A stretch of 7,844 bases of DNA from contig JAOZSS010000110.1 of the NCBI GenBank assembly GCA_029939545.1, forward strand, positions 1 through 7,844, read 5' to 3'. Of the stretch, positions 1-6,261 are shown piece after piece. The notes under the pieces are model-generated. The model was not told the origin of the DNA. It was given only the letters and a program-made list of their open reading frames with translations, and did no database searches. The translations under genes and the position numbers were made by a program. Numbering within the stretch: position 1 is the first letter of the stretch; every line of letters starts with the position of its first letter. The DNA comes from Kiritimatiellia bacterium. Its GTDB lineage: Bacteria; Verrucomicrobiota; Kiritimatiellia; UBA8416; JABMPJ01.

Positions 1-426
1 GACACGCCCGGCCAATCCGCCGTAGAGAATGAAATCAGGATCTTTGATTCCCGGCAGCACGTGGCGGTGGTGCTTGTTGCTGAGCGTGATGGAGAGTGCG
101 TTGTCGTCCCCGGGCTTCAGCGCATCCGAGACATTGATGCAGAAGCCGAGATAGGCTCCATCGACAGCACCGAGGGACGTGCCGTTCAATTCAACGGATC
201 CCCGGCCATAGAACCCTTCGGAACACAGAAACCATTCCCCCGGCACGGCGTCATCCCGGGCAGGCAGCGCGAAGGTACACGCGTAGGCGCCCTTTCCACG
301 ATAGTAGGCCACGCCCTGCCGAAAGGTGTCCTCGACGTTCCAGCAATGAGGCAGCGTTACGGCCCCGCCTTTACCCCGCTGCCGGAACTGCCACCCGTCG
401 TCCAGATCAATGCGCACTCTCTGCAT
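1..426 (-). CDS. Glycoside hydrolase family 2 type protein, N-terminal part (runs off left edge)
   Basis: The minus strand reads open from an ATG at 426 to the window edge, giving 142 residues without a stop. The translation matches the N-terminal jelly-roll (sugar-binding) domain of GH2 enzymes such as beta-galactosidases and beta-glucuronidases. It begins MQRVRIDLDDGWQF, then has LPHCWN (the family's 'LPH-W-' motif, about residues 25-30) and YYRGKGAYACTF. An ELNGTSLG hairpin and the closing YGGLAGRV, which corresponds to the usual YGGI-R-V, follow. The catalytic TIM barrel would lie outside the window, so substrate cannot be judged. No signal peptide is visible from this start. In-frame GTG codons at 432 and 435 are alternative starts; ATG 426 is preferred because a promoter-like pair ends 7 bases before it. 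The gene is divergent from the ABC exporter. The family assignment is fairly sure, the specificity unknown. Confidence 0.82.
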   Translation of the reverse strand, partial: MQRVRIDLDDGWQFRQRGKGGAVTLPHCWNVEDTFRQGVAYYRGKGAYACTFALPARDDAVPGEWFLCSEGFYGRGSVELNGTSLGAVDGAYLGFCINVSDALKPGDDNALSITLSNKHHRHVLPGIKDPDFILYGGLAGRV

Positions 427-433
427 GGGCACC

Positions 434-462
434 ACAATAGCAATTCCGGCCCCGCACCTCAA
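434..462 (-). promoter_or_regulatory. Possible promoter of the GH2-type gene (leaderless geometry)
   Basis: On the minus strand TTGAGG (462-457) is followed after 17 bases by TATTGT (439-434). Each hexamer matches sigma-70 consensus at four of six positions. The ATG at 426 begins 8 bases after the -10-like box, so a transcript from this promoter would begin at or within a base or two of the start codon. The match is modest and could be chance. Confidence 0.3.
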
Positions 463-480
463 GGAAGGCGGCAATCGGTA

Positions 481-507
481 TTGACTTATCGGTCCACCTG
501 CTATAAG
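481..507 (+). promoter_or_regulatory. Probable promoter of the ABC exporter gene
   Basis: TTGACT (481-486, five of six) and TATAAG (502-507, five of six) are separated by 15 bases, slightly short of the 16-18 optimum. Transcription would start near 514, leaving a leader of about 60 bases before the GTG at 573, enough to hold the ribosome-binding site at 563-567. It is the only good hexamer pair I see in the 427-572 gap. Confidence 0.4.
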
Positions 508-572
508 ACTCCTGACGTTCTACTTTCACCGGCACGACGGATCTGTTGCCACACTTACTAAGAAGGAACACC

Positions 573-2312
573 GTGCCCGACAGTTCTCCCCCCCATATAT
601 ATCGCCGCCTGCTTGAATACGCGCGGCCCTACAGGGCGCGTCTGGCGGGAGGCATTGTGTTCGGATTGCTTTTCGCCGGGTCAACGGCGGGCACGCTCCC
701 GCTGGTCCGCGATGTGCTGCCCCGTTTCCTCAACGTGGAAACGCAGGCGTCAACTATGGCCATACTGGGCGTTGTGGCGCTGATCCTTACCGTGGCCATG
801 GTGCGCGGCATGGGTGCCTTCCTGTCCTTCTACCTCGTCCAGTGGGTCGGCAACCGCGTGGTCCTGGACCTCCGCAAGAAGGCGATAGACCACCTCATGC
901 GCCTCTCGGTGGGCCGCTACAGCCAGGCGCGCACGGGTGAGGCCATTTCACGCACGATGAACGACACCGAACAGCTCCAGTTCGGTTCGTCCAATGTGCT
1001 GCGCGACCTCGTGAAGCAGCCGTTTCTCCTGGTGTTCACGCTTGGCTATATCTTGCGAGAGGATTGGGTCCTGGCCCTGTGCAGCCTCGTTCTGTTTCCC
1101 GCTTGTCTGATCCCGATCCTGTCGTTTGGACGCCGTGCCCGGATCGCCGCGCGCTCGCGCCAGGCGCGCTTGGCCGATCTGGTGGTTATGATCCAGGAAT
1201 CCCTATACGGCATTCGTGTAGTCAAAGCCTTCCGGGGCGAGGAACGTGAGGCCAACCGTTTCAAGAAAGCGGCCCACTCCTACTTCCGCTACGCCATGAA
1301 GTCCATTCGTGCGCGATCCTCTGTGGCCCCGGTCGTGATCTTCATCAGTGCCATGGGGGTCTCGCTGGCGCTGATATACGCCAACCGCACAGGCATGGCA
1401 TGGAACGAGTTCACCGCGTTTCTCGTCGCGCTCGTCCTGCTCTATGATCCCGTCAAGCGACTGGGCAAGGTGCATGTAAACATCCAGCCGATCCATGCCT
1501 CGGCCGAGAGAATCTTTGAGCTGCTGGATACACCGATCGACATCGTGGACAAGCCCGATGCCGTTGAAATGCAGGAACCCCCGTGCGATATCGTTTTCGA
1601 GAATGTCTCGTTCCGCTATGGCAACACCGCGGTATTGCAGGACATCAACCTGCACGTGAAGTCGGGTGAAAAGATCGCCCTGGTGGGGTCGTCCGGATCG
1701 GGCAAGACCACACTGGTCAGCCTGCTGCTGCGCTTCTTCGACGTGAGCGAAGGCCGCGTGCTGATGGATGGACGGGATGTGCGCGACTACACCACGGCAT
1801 CACTGCGCGGTTACGTCGGCCTTGTGACACAGGACACCTTCCTCTTCAATGACACCGTGGCCGGCAATATTCGCTACGGCAAGATGGATGCCACCCAGGA
1901 GGAGGTCGAAGCCGTCGCACACCTGGCGCACGCGCATGACTTCGTCAGCGTGATGGATGACGGCTACGAGACCATGATCGGCGAGCACGGGGTCCGCCTC
2001 TCAGGCGGCCAGAAGCAGCGGCTCGCGATCGCACGGGCGATCCTGACCGATCCCAAGATTCTCGTACTCGATGAAGCGACCAGTGCACTCGACACGGAGT
2101 CCGAACGGCAAGTGCAGCTGGCGCTGGATGAAGCCACGTCGGGACGCACCGTATTCGCCATCGCGCACCGCCTCTCAACCATCAAGCACTGTGACCGCAT
2201 CCTGGTGCTCGACGAAGGCCGCATTGTTGAGATGGGAACGCACGAAGAACTTCTCGCCAATAACGACACCTATAAGCGCCTGTACGATCTTCAGTTCGGG
2301 GTAACCCAATAG
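573..2312 (+). CDS. msbA: MsbA-like lipid A/phospholipid ABC exporter
   Basis: A 579-residue half-transporter with a membrane domain fused to an ATPase domain, the usual MsbA length (about 580). Hydrophobic segments lie near residues 24-46, 62-88, 147-163, 164-184, 250-270 and 278-292, giving six helices. The ATPase domain has Walker A GSSGSGKTT (372-380), Q-loop Gln 420, signature LSGGQ (476-480), Walker B ILVLDEA (496-502, catalytic Glu included) and H-loop His 532, so it should be active. The stretches YTTASLR and LFNDTVAGNI closely resemble MsbA. Such proteins work as homodimers in the inner membrane and flip lipid A-core or other lipids using ATP. A GTG start at 573 is chosen because AAGGA lies at 563-567, five bases upstream; a TTG at 546 in the same frame lacks such a site. 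The gene converges on an LPS-kinase-like gene, which fits an envelope role. Substrate is inferred; a multidrug ABCB exporter is the alternative. Confidence 0.88.
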   Translation: MPDSSPPHIYRRLLEYARPYRARLAGGIVFGLLFAGSTAGTLPLVRDVLPRFLNVETQASTMAILGVVALILTVAMVRGMGAFLSFYLVQWVGNRVVLDLRKKAIDHLMRLSVGRYSQARTGEAISRTMNDTEQLQFGSSNVLRDLVKQPFLLVFTLGYILREDWVLALCSLVLFPACLIPILSFGRRARIAARSRQARLADLVVMIQESLYGIRVVKAFRGEEREANRFKKAAHSYFRYAMKSIRARSSVAPVVIFISAMGVSLALIYANRTGMAWNEFTAFLVALVLLYDPVKRLGKVHVNIQPIHASAERIFELLDTPIDIVDKPDAVEMQEPPCDIVFENVSFRYGNTAVLQDINLHVKSGEKIALVGSSGSGKTTLVSLLLRFFDVSEGRVLMDGRDVRDYTTASLRGYVGLVTQDTFLFNDTVAGNIRYGKMDATQEEVEAVAHLAHAHDFVSVMDDGYETMIGEHGVRLSGGQKQRLAIARAILTDPKILVLDEATSALDTESERQVQLALDEATSGRTVFAIAHRLSTIKHCDRILVLDEGRIVEMGTHEELLANNDTYKRLYDLQFGVTQ

Positions 2313-2363
2313 CGCCCCGATTCCCTGGAGGCGGCCTGCCCTCAGGCCGCAAAGAGCGGGGCG
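2313..2363. terminator. Nested hairpins between convergent genes; possible bidirectional terminator
   Basis: A perfect 8-bp stem with a four-base loop, GCGGCCTG-CCCT-CAGGCCGC, lies at 2331-2350. It is enclosed by a second 7-bp arm pair, CGCCCCG at 2313-2319 and CGGGGCG at 2357-2363. The structure starts right at the exporter stop codon and lies 24 bases beyond the stop of the convergent gene. No T-run follows on either strand, so it is not a classical intrinsic terminator; it may act with Rho or as a 3'-end stabiliser. Confidence 0.45.
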
Positions 2364-2386
2364 AGGGCACCCCGTCTCCACTTTCC

Positions 2387-4561
2387 TTACCCCGCCAGGT
2401 AGATCGGCTCGCCGTCGGCGGGCAGCTCGCCGTCGAATGACTCAAGCGCCCTTCCCCGTGCATCCACCGCCTGCGTGAACGGCAGATCCAGCTGTCTGCT
2501 CGTTGCGCCCGCTTCGGCGTAGGCGATCGTGAACGATCCCGATGGCCCCCCCTCAAACCGATAGGCATGGACCCCGGGTGCCGTCTCCGGTCGACCTGTG
2601 AACGTCGCCGACGCCACCTGCCGGGAGAAGTGGAGCCACATGTCGTAGGCGGATCGCTTGCGGGGAGCTTCGGGATCACGGTCATCCACCAGCCCGAACC
2701 CATGCGCACAGAGCCGCCACCAGCAAACACGGTCGGCCAGCCCCGAGCAGAGCGCGATCAACAGGTAACGAATCATGTAGGTGCCGTACGTGAGCTCGTC
2801 CACACCCCCGGCTACCGTTTGGCCGGTATAGAGATACGGTGAGCAGATCGGCGACCAGATGCCCGTGCCATTGAGGGGCCAGTTGGTCTCCGTAATCACC
2901 AGCCGGTCGCCTGTGTGAGGCGAGAGTCGGGCCACGGCGCGAAGCAGCGCCAGTTTCCCGAGGGTATCATAGCGCCCCTGCCGATTCTCCGGCGCTCCGC
3001 GCCGGTCGACGTAGAGCAGGTGACCCACGCCATCAAACGTCACAGATTTGGGCAGCGTATTCAGCATCCTGAGCAGATAGTGTGGTTCGAAGTCAATCAC
3101 CGCCGGCCCCAGCAGGTTGACACCAGCATGTTCGCGAACCAGCTCCGCAGCCGCCTCGGCCAGTTCCGCATACTCACGGGCGCACCATATTCCCCACTTG
3201 GTGCGATTGACCGCCTGCCCCACTTGTACGTCCTCCACGAGGGTTCCCACCCTCTGCATCACGGACCCGACAAAGGTGCGCCAGCACCCCGGATCCTTAA
3301 CAGCACGTCGATCCTGTACCAGCACGACCGTGATCGAGTGGCCCGCCTCGTGCAGCCGAGCCAGACGCTCCGCTGTTGCGGCCCACTCCGCCTCAGACTC
3401 GTGCGCATAGAAGCGGGCGAGGAGATGCAGCGGCCCGAGTTCGGCAAGACACCCATCTTCGAACTCAACCGTTGCCGGATTCTCACTGATCGCAATCCCG
3501 ATCCGACCCGCCATCTCAACCGGAGCTTGAAAAGCACTACCGATCAACCGATTGGCCTCGCGTGTGGCGGGCAGGGCCCAACGCAGCGAGGTCATAAGCA
3601 TCGCAACCCAGTCGCCCTTGCACATCATGCGTCGCCGCTCCCCGCCGCGCAGGGCGGCCACAGCCTGGACCGAACGCGGGTCCCACACCCACAGGTCACG
3701 CAGGGGCGGATAGTCATCGCGCGGCTTCCCGCTGTTGCGCCATGTGCGCAGCGGATGCCGGAACTTGCGCGTCGCCGTGTGAATCGCAAAGCGCTGCCGG
3801 TAGCCGGCCTCGGCGCGCCGAAAGTCATCCGGCGGCGGCGCATCAAAGTAGATCTCCTGAAAAATGCGGCGCAGCTCAGAGGGCAGAGCGATGCGCGACA
3901 GGTCAAAGGCGCGCTGCCTCATGGAGAGCTCCCGGCAGATTCGAGCGCGGTTGAGGTCGATGAAGGCGGGGGAGTGGCATCCACCGGTCTCATCCCGGCA
4001 AAGCAGAATGTTCTGGTTCCCCATGTCGCGATGAAAAAAACCCGCATCGTGCATCACCCGTACCGCTTGCGAGACAACGCGCAACAGCGCCACGATCTGT
4101 GGTGCCTCGCCCCCGGTCGACAGGAGCTCGACCAGGAGCTCCTTGAATGACCGGTGATCCCCGAACCACTCCGTCAGGAGCAGACCGCCCGACGACGTGC
4201 CACTCACTCCATCCAAAGCCGCGAACGGGCGCGGCGTAGCGACACCATGCTGTCGAAGATAGACCCCCGCGTTGAGGGCGCGGTGGGCCGGGGTGCCCCG
4301 ATGGCGATCCGACAGGCGTTGAATAGCCGACCGGGAGGGGAAACGCTTAATCGCGATTGGGGCACCGTCACACGCAACCACGTCAATCAAGGCGCTGTGC
4401 GACGTGTACACATGCCGGGCTTCGGCGAGAAACTCATCCAGATGCGCCAGGCGATCCCGCCATGCGTCGCGATCCACGCCGGGCGCAAGTACAACGCGAC
4501 GCCCTTCCACAGAGAGCACTTCTTGAGTTGGAGTCGGGGTTGTAATAGGGGCCTCTCCCAT
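2387..4561 (-). CDS. WaaP/InaA-like LPS kinase domain fused to a glycosidase-like TIM barrel
   Basis: A 724-residue two-domain protein. Residues about 50-260 form a small protein-kinase-like fold of the Kdo/WaaP/InaA lipopolysaccharide kinase type. They show the ATP lysine in IAIKRF (K72), the catalytic loop HRDMGNQN (H177, D179, N184) and a metal-binding DLN in place of DFG (D202). These enzymes phosphorylate sugars of the LPS inner core at the cytoplasmic face. From about residue 340 to 670 the sequence resembles a clan GH-A glycosidase barrel. VITETNW carries a candidate nucleophile (E558), while VGQAVNRTKW has Gln-Ala (449-450) where these families have Asn-Glu. The barrel may therefore be non-catalytic. 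No signal peptide or membrane helix is seen. The ATG at 4561 is preferred: an in-frame TTG at 4600 is part of a -35 box and cannot be transcribed from that promoter. A GTG at 4510 with AGAAG upstream is another possibility. The kinase call is fairly sure; the barrel call is from motifs only. Confidence 0.78.
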   Translation of the reverse strand: MGEAPITTPTPTQEVLSVEGRRVVLAPGVDRDAWRDRLAHLDEFLAEARHVYTSHSALIDVVACDGAPIAIKRFPSRSAIQRLSDRHRGTPAHRALNAGVYLRQHGVATPRPFAALDGVSGTSSGGLLLTEWFGDHRSFKELLVELLSTGGEAPQIVALLRVVSQAVRVMHDAGFFHRDMGNQNILLCRDETGGCHSPAFIDLNRARICRELSMRQRAFDLSRIALPSELRRIFQEIYFDAPPPDDFRRAEAGYRQRFAIHTATRKFRHPLRTWRNSGKPRDDYPPLRDLWVWDPRSVQAVAALRGGERRRMMCKGDWVAMLMTSLRWALPATREANRLIGSAFQAPVEMAGRIGIAISENPATVEFEDGCLAELGPLHLLARFYAHESEAEWAATAERLARLHEAGHSITVVLVQDRRAVKDPGCWRTFVGSVMQRVGTLVEDVQVGQAVNRTKWGIWCAREYAELAEAAAELVREHAGVNLLGPAVIDFEPHYLLRMLNTLPKSVTFDGVGHLLYVDRRGAPENRQGRYDTLGKLALLRAVARLSPHTGDRLVITETNWPLNGTGIWSPICSPYLYTGQTVAGGVDELTYGTYMIRYLLIALCSGLADRVCWWRLCAHGFGLVDDRDPEAPRKRSAYDMWLHFSRQVASATFTGRPETAPGVHAYRFEGGPSGSFTIAYAEAGATSRQLDLPFTQAVDARGRALESFDGELPADGEPIYLAG

Positions 4562-4570
4562 CGAGACCGC

Positions 4571-4600
4571 ATTATCATGGCCCCATACCTTCTTTGTCAA
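4571..4600 (-). promoter_or_regulatory. Strong sigma-70-type promoter of the kinase-barrel gene
   Basis: On the minus strand a perfect TTGACA (4600-4595) is followed after 18 bases by GATAAT (4576-4571, five of six). Expected initiation is around 4565-4561, which puts the ATG at 4561 at or next to the first base of the mRNA. No Shine-Dalgarno sequence lies before that ATG. The placement argues for a leaderless mRNA or for a start further downstream. Confidence 0.6.
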
Positions 4601-4606
4601 CGCAGC

Positions 4607-4635
4607 TTGACGCCGCGACGTTAATACAATACATT
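4607..4635 (+). promoter_or_regulatory. Possible promoter of the arsR gene
   Basis: TTGACG (4607-4612, five of six) and TACATT (4630-4635, four of six) are 17 bases apart. Initiation would fall near 4642, leaving a short leader that holds GGAG at 4654-4657 before the ATG at 4665. Its -35 box lies only 6 bases from the -35 box of the divergent kinase promoter, so the two polymerase sites are back to back. A second -10-like box, TACAAT (4625-4630), is too close to this -35 box. Confidence 0.45.
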
Positions 4636-4650
4636 AATACACATTAAATA
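4621..4650. promoter_or_regulatory. AT-rich overlapping inverted repeats, candidate ArsR operator
   Basis: Three TTAA cores occur within 30 bases (4621, 4634, 4644). They form two overlapping inverted repeats: TTAAT-7-ATTAA at 4621-4637 and TTAAT-4-ATTAA at 4634-4647. The run stands out from GC-rich surroundings and covers the -10 box and expected start point of the arsR promoter. ArsR/SmtB repressors commonly bind AT-rich inverted repeats over their own promoter, so autoregulation is the natural reading. Confidence 0.45.
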
Positions 4651-4664
4651 TCTGGAGTAGCTCT

Positions 4665-4985
4665 ATGGCGTGTAAAATGGAAGAGATCAAGCAGCGATTC
4701 GCCGACAACGAGGAGATCGGCCGACAGGTCATCACGGTTTTCTCGCTGATGTCGAATAAGACCCGGTTCCGCATTCTCTGCATGCTGGCCGAGGGCGACT
4801 TCTGCGTCAACGAGATCGCCGACACGGTGCAGATCGGCAAGATGAGCAACATCTCCCAGCAGCTACGCATCCTGACGCTGGCAGGCGTACTGGAGAAGCG
4901 CCGCGACAAGCAGCGCGTGATTTACCACCTGTGTGACCCGCGGATAGGCGCACTGATCAAGTATCTTGAGAAACAGTTCGCATAG
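4665..4985 (+). CDS. ArsR/SmtB-family transcriptional repressor
   Basis: A 106-residue winged-helix protein, normal size for the family. The core runs from SNKTRFRILCMLAEGDFCVNEIA (residues 30-52), through the recognition region SNISQQLRILTLAGVL (61-76), to the wing EKRRDKQRVIYHL (77-89). Cysteines are at 3, 39, 47 and 90. Family members sense metals, arsenicals or sulfur species and leave DNA when bound. The metal-binding ELCVCDL motif of true ArsR is absent. C39 sits where, as I recall, the sulfide/persulfide sensors SqrR and BigR carry their first reactive cysteine, but no cysteine is seen in the C-terminal helix where their second lies. GGAG at 4654-4657 precedes the ATG by 7 bases. A sulfide-oxidation remnant follows 12 bases later, so it once probably controlled that operon. 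Family call is secure; the signal is inferred. Confidence 0.92.
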   Translation: MACKMEEIKQRFADNEEIGRQVITVFSLMSNKTRFRILCMLAEGDFCVNEIADTVQIGKMSNISQQLRILTLAGVLEKRRDKQRVIYHLCDPRIGALIKYLEKQFA

Positions 4986-4997
4986 GAGCCGACCCTT

Positions 4998-5203
4998 ATG
5001 AAGCACCTCGTGATACTCGGTGCCGGTACCGCCGGCACCATGATAAGCCAACCACCTCGTTCGCAAGCTCGACAAGAAGGCGTGGACTCTCTCGATCGTC
5101 GATGAGCACAAAGACCCACTACTACCAGCCCGGATTCCTCTTCATCCCGTTCGGAACCTACGACGAGAGCGATGTGTGCAAGCCGAAAACCAAGTTCATC
5201 GAG
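4998..5203 (+). pseudogene. Sulfide:quinone-oxidoreductase-like flavoprotein, N-terminal remnant with two frameshifts
   Basis: The ATG at 4998, with AGGAG at 4984-4988, opens MKHLVILGAGTAGTM, a Rossmann FAD-binding start with GAGTAG. The frame then fails: read literally it ends at a TGA at 5102-5104. Dropping one C at 5048-5049 and one at 5115-5117 restores a continuous sequence: ISNHLVRKLDKKAW, LSIVDEHKDHYYQPGF, LFIPFGTYDESDV and KPKTKFI. That is typical of SQR-like flavoproteins, which oxidise sulfide to polysulfide and pass electrons to quinone at the membrane. Only about 68 of some 400 residues remain; the rest, including the redox cysteines and quinone region, is gone. The remaining sequence then continues into a DsrE-like C terminus. 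Codon usage and conservation look recent, so decay is young or the base insertions are sequencing/assembly errors. Confidence 0.75.
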
Positions 5204-5359
5204 ATGATTCATAACGCCGGCGGCCAGCTCTACACCTGCAAGGCCACCGTCGACATGTTCCATCTCACAGAAGACGACTTCTGCGACGAGGCGGAAAAGG
5301 TCCTGACCGTCGGTCAGTTCTACGAACTCTCCGCCGGCGCGGAGATCATCTTTACGTGA
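5102..5359 (+). CDS. Short fused reading frame: SQR fragment joined to a DsrE-like C terminus (likely non-functional)
   Basis: This frame is open for 85 codons, from an ATG that is only the frameshifted interior of the SQR-like gene and has no ribosome-binding site. Residues about 6-33 belong to the SQR-like flavoprotein. From about residue 34 the sequence EMIHNAGGQLYTCKATVDMF, then HLTEDDFCDEAEKVLTVGQF and SAGAEIIFT, matches the C-terminal half of small DsrE/DsrF-like sulfur-transfer proteins, including a cysteine followed by KATVDMF. The DsrE N-terminal half is missing. The joint falls near 5186-5203, inside a KFIEM stretch that both families could supply, consistent with deletion at a short shared sequence. 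An automatic pipeline would probably report this as a DsrE-family gene; I read it as the 3' part of a collapsed sqr-dsrE pair. Confidence 0.6.
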   Translation: MSTKTHYYQPGFLFIPFGTYDESDVCKPKTKFIEMIHNAGGQLYTCKATVDMFHLTEDDFCDEAEKVLTVGQFYELSAGAEIIFT

Positions 5360-5377
5360 TCATTCGGCCCGCGCCCT

Positions 5378-6259
5378 TCAGTCCGTGATCTCAATGGTGG
5401 CTTTCTCTTTGAGGTCGTTCACGTAGGCGGAGATTATTTCGCCGCGGCTGACGTGGCGCAGGAAGTCGCGCACCTTGTCGTACGCATCGTCAAGCGAAGC
5501 GGGGCCGCCGTCCTCGTGGCCCAGCTTCTTTATGATATGGTAGCCAAACGAGCTCTCGATTACATCGCTGAGCGCGCCCACCTCCATATCGAACACGGCC
5601 TGGTCGAACTCCGCCACCATCATCCCGCGGCTGAACCACCCCAGGCTGCCGCCGGCCCGCTGTCCGCTCGGACACTCGGAGTGCGCGGCCGCCAGTTCGG
5701 AAAACTCGGTCCCGCCCTCGATCTGTGCGCGAAGCTCCTCGATACGCGACTGCGCCGCGGCCTTGTCGGCATCGGAATCGGACGCCGCCGTTATAAGGAT
5801 GTGCTGTGCCTGCGCGCGGTCGGCGCGGTCGTATTCATCCTTGTGGGCTTCGAAATGGGCCTCTACATCCGCTTCAGTTGGTTCCGCGGTGCCCTCGGTG
5901 ATCTTTTCGACCAGCAGATCCATCTTGCGGCCGCGCATCACGCCTTCGCGTACCATCTCCTCGGTCAACCCCTGGTCGGTCAACTGCTTGGCAAATCCAT
6001 CCTCACCTCCGCAGTTCTCTTTCATCTCGTCGATGCGCTCCTGAACATCGTCTTTCGACACGCGAATATCCAGTCGCTCGGCCTCGCCCATCAGCAGCTT
6101 GGCTCCGATCGCCTGGTCACGCGCCCGCGCCCGTAGCGCGTCCATCTGTTCACGAATAGTGTCGGGTGACATATGTTCAGAATAGAACCGCACCAATCGG
6201 TCCAGCTCATACTGCACCGCTTGGTCGGGGATGACTTCACCATTGATCGTAATCGGCAT
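5378..6259 (-). CDS. PpiC/SurA-like parvulin peptidyl-prolyl isomerase
   Basis: A 293-residue protein with a helical SurA/PrsA-like N-terminal part (residues 5-120) and one parvulin domain (about 150-248). The domain shows AQHILI (151-156), a glutamate-rich helix, FSELAAAHSECPSG (186-199), GGSLGWFSRG (203-212), FDQAVFDMEVGALSDVI (218-234) and FGYHIIKK (238-245), all standard for the fold. Parvulins catalyse cis-trans isomerisation of prolyl bonds and often chaperone outer-membrane proteins. Unlike SurA or PrsA there is no signal peptide or lipobox: the protein begins MPITINGEVIPDQAVQ, so it appears cytoplasmic. The start is firm: GAGGA at 6270-6266, 6 bases before the ATG, overlapping the end of the preceding gene. 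Only 2 bases separate it from that gene's stop, so translation is probably coupled. It converges on the sulfide-gene remnant with an 18-base gap. Confidence 0.9.
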   Translation of the reverse strand: MPITINGEVIPDQAVQYELDRLVRFYSEHMSPDTIREQMDALRARARDQAIGAKLLMGEAERLDIRVSKDDVQERIDEMKENCGGEDGFAKQLTDQGLTEEMVREGVMRGRKMDLLVEKITEGTAEPTEADVEAHFEAHKDEYDRADRAQAQHILITAASDSDADKAAAQSRIEELRAQIEGGTEFSELAAAHSECPSGQRAGGSLGWFSRGMMVAEFDQAVFDMEVGALSDVIESSFGYHIIKKLGHEDGGPASLDDAYDKVRDFLRHVSRGEIISAYVNDLKEKATIEITD

Positions 6260-6261
6260 CT

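Noticed and set aside
61..561. A 166-codon plus-strand reading frame at the left edge
   Set aside because: It runs opposite to the GH2-type coding sequence for most of its length and overlaps the exporter promoter; no recognisable domain.
2915..4150. A 411-codon plus-strand reading frame
   Set aside because: It is fully antisense to the kinase-barrel gene, which carries recognisable kinase and barrel motifs; the opposite frame shows Pro/Arg/His-rich sequence with no family likeness, typical of a GC-rich shadow.
4562..4600. Thirteen extra N-terminal codons of the kinase-barrel gene from TTG at 4600
   Set aside because: That TTG is the first three bases of a perfect -35 box, has no ribosome-binding site, and would lie outside the transcript from this promoter.
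4154..4624. A plus-strand reading frame before arsR
   Set aside because: Antisense to the kinase domain and crossing both divergent promoters; no family likeness.
5453..6136. A 227-codon plus-strand reading frame
   Set aside because: Antisense to the parvulin gene, whose domain motifs are unambiguous; no family likeness on this strand.
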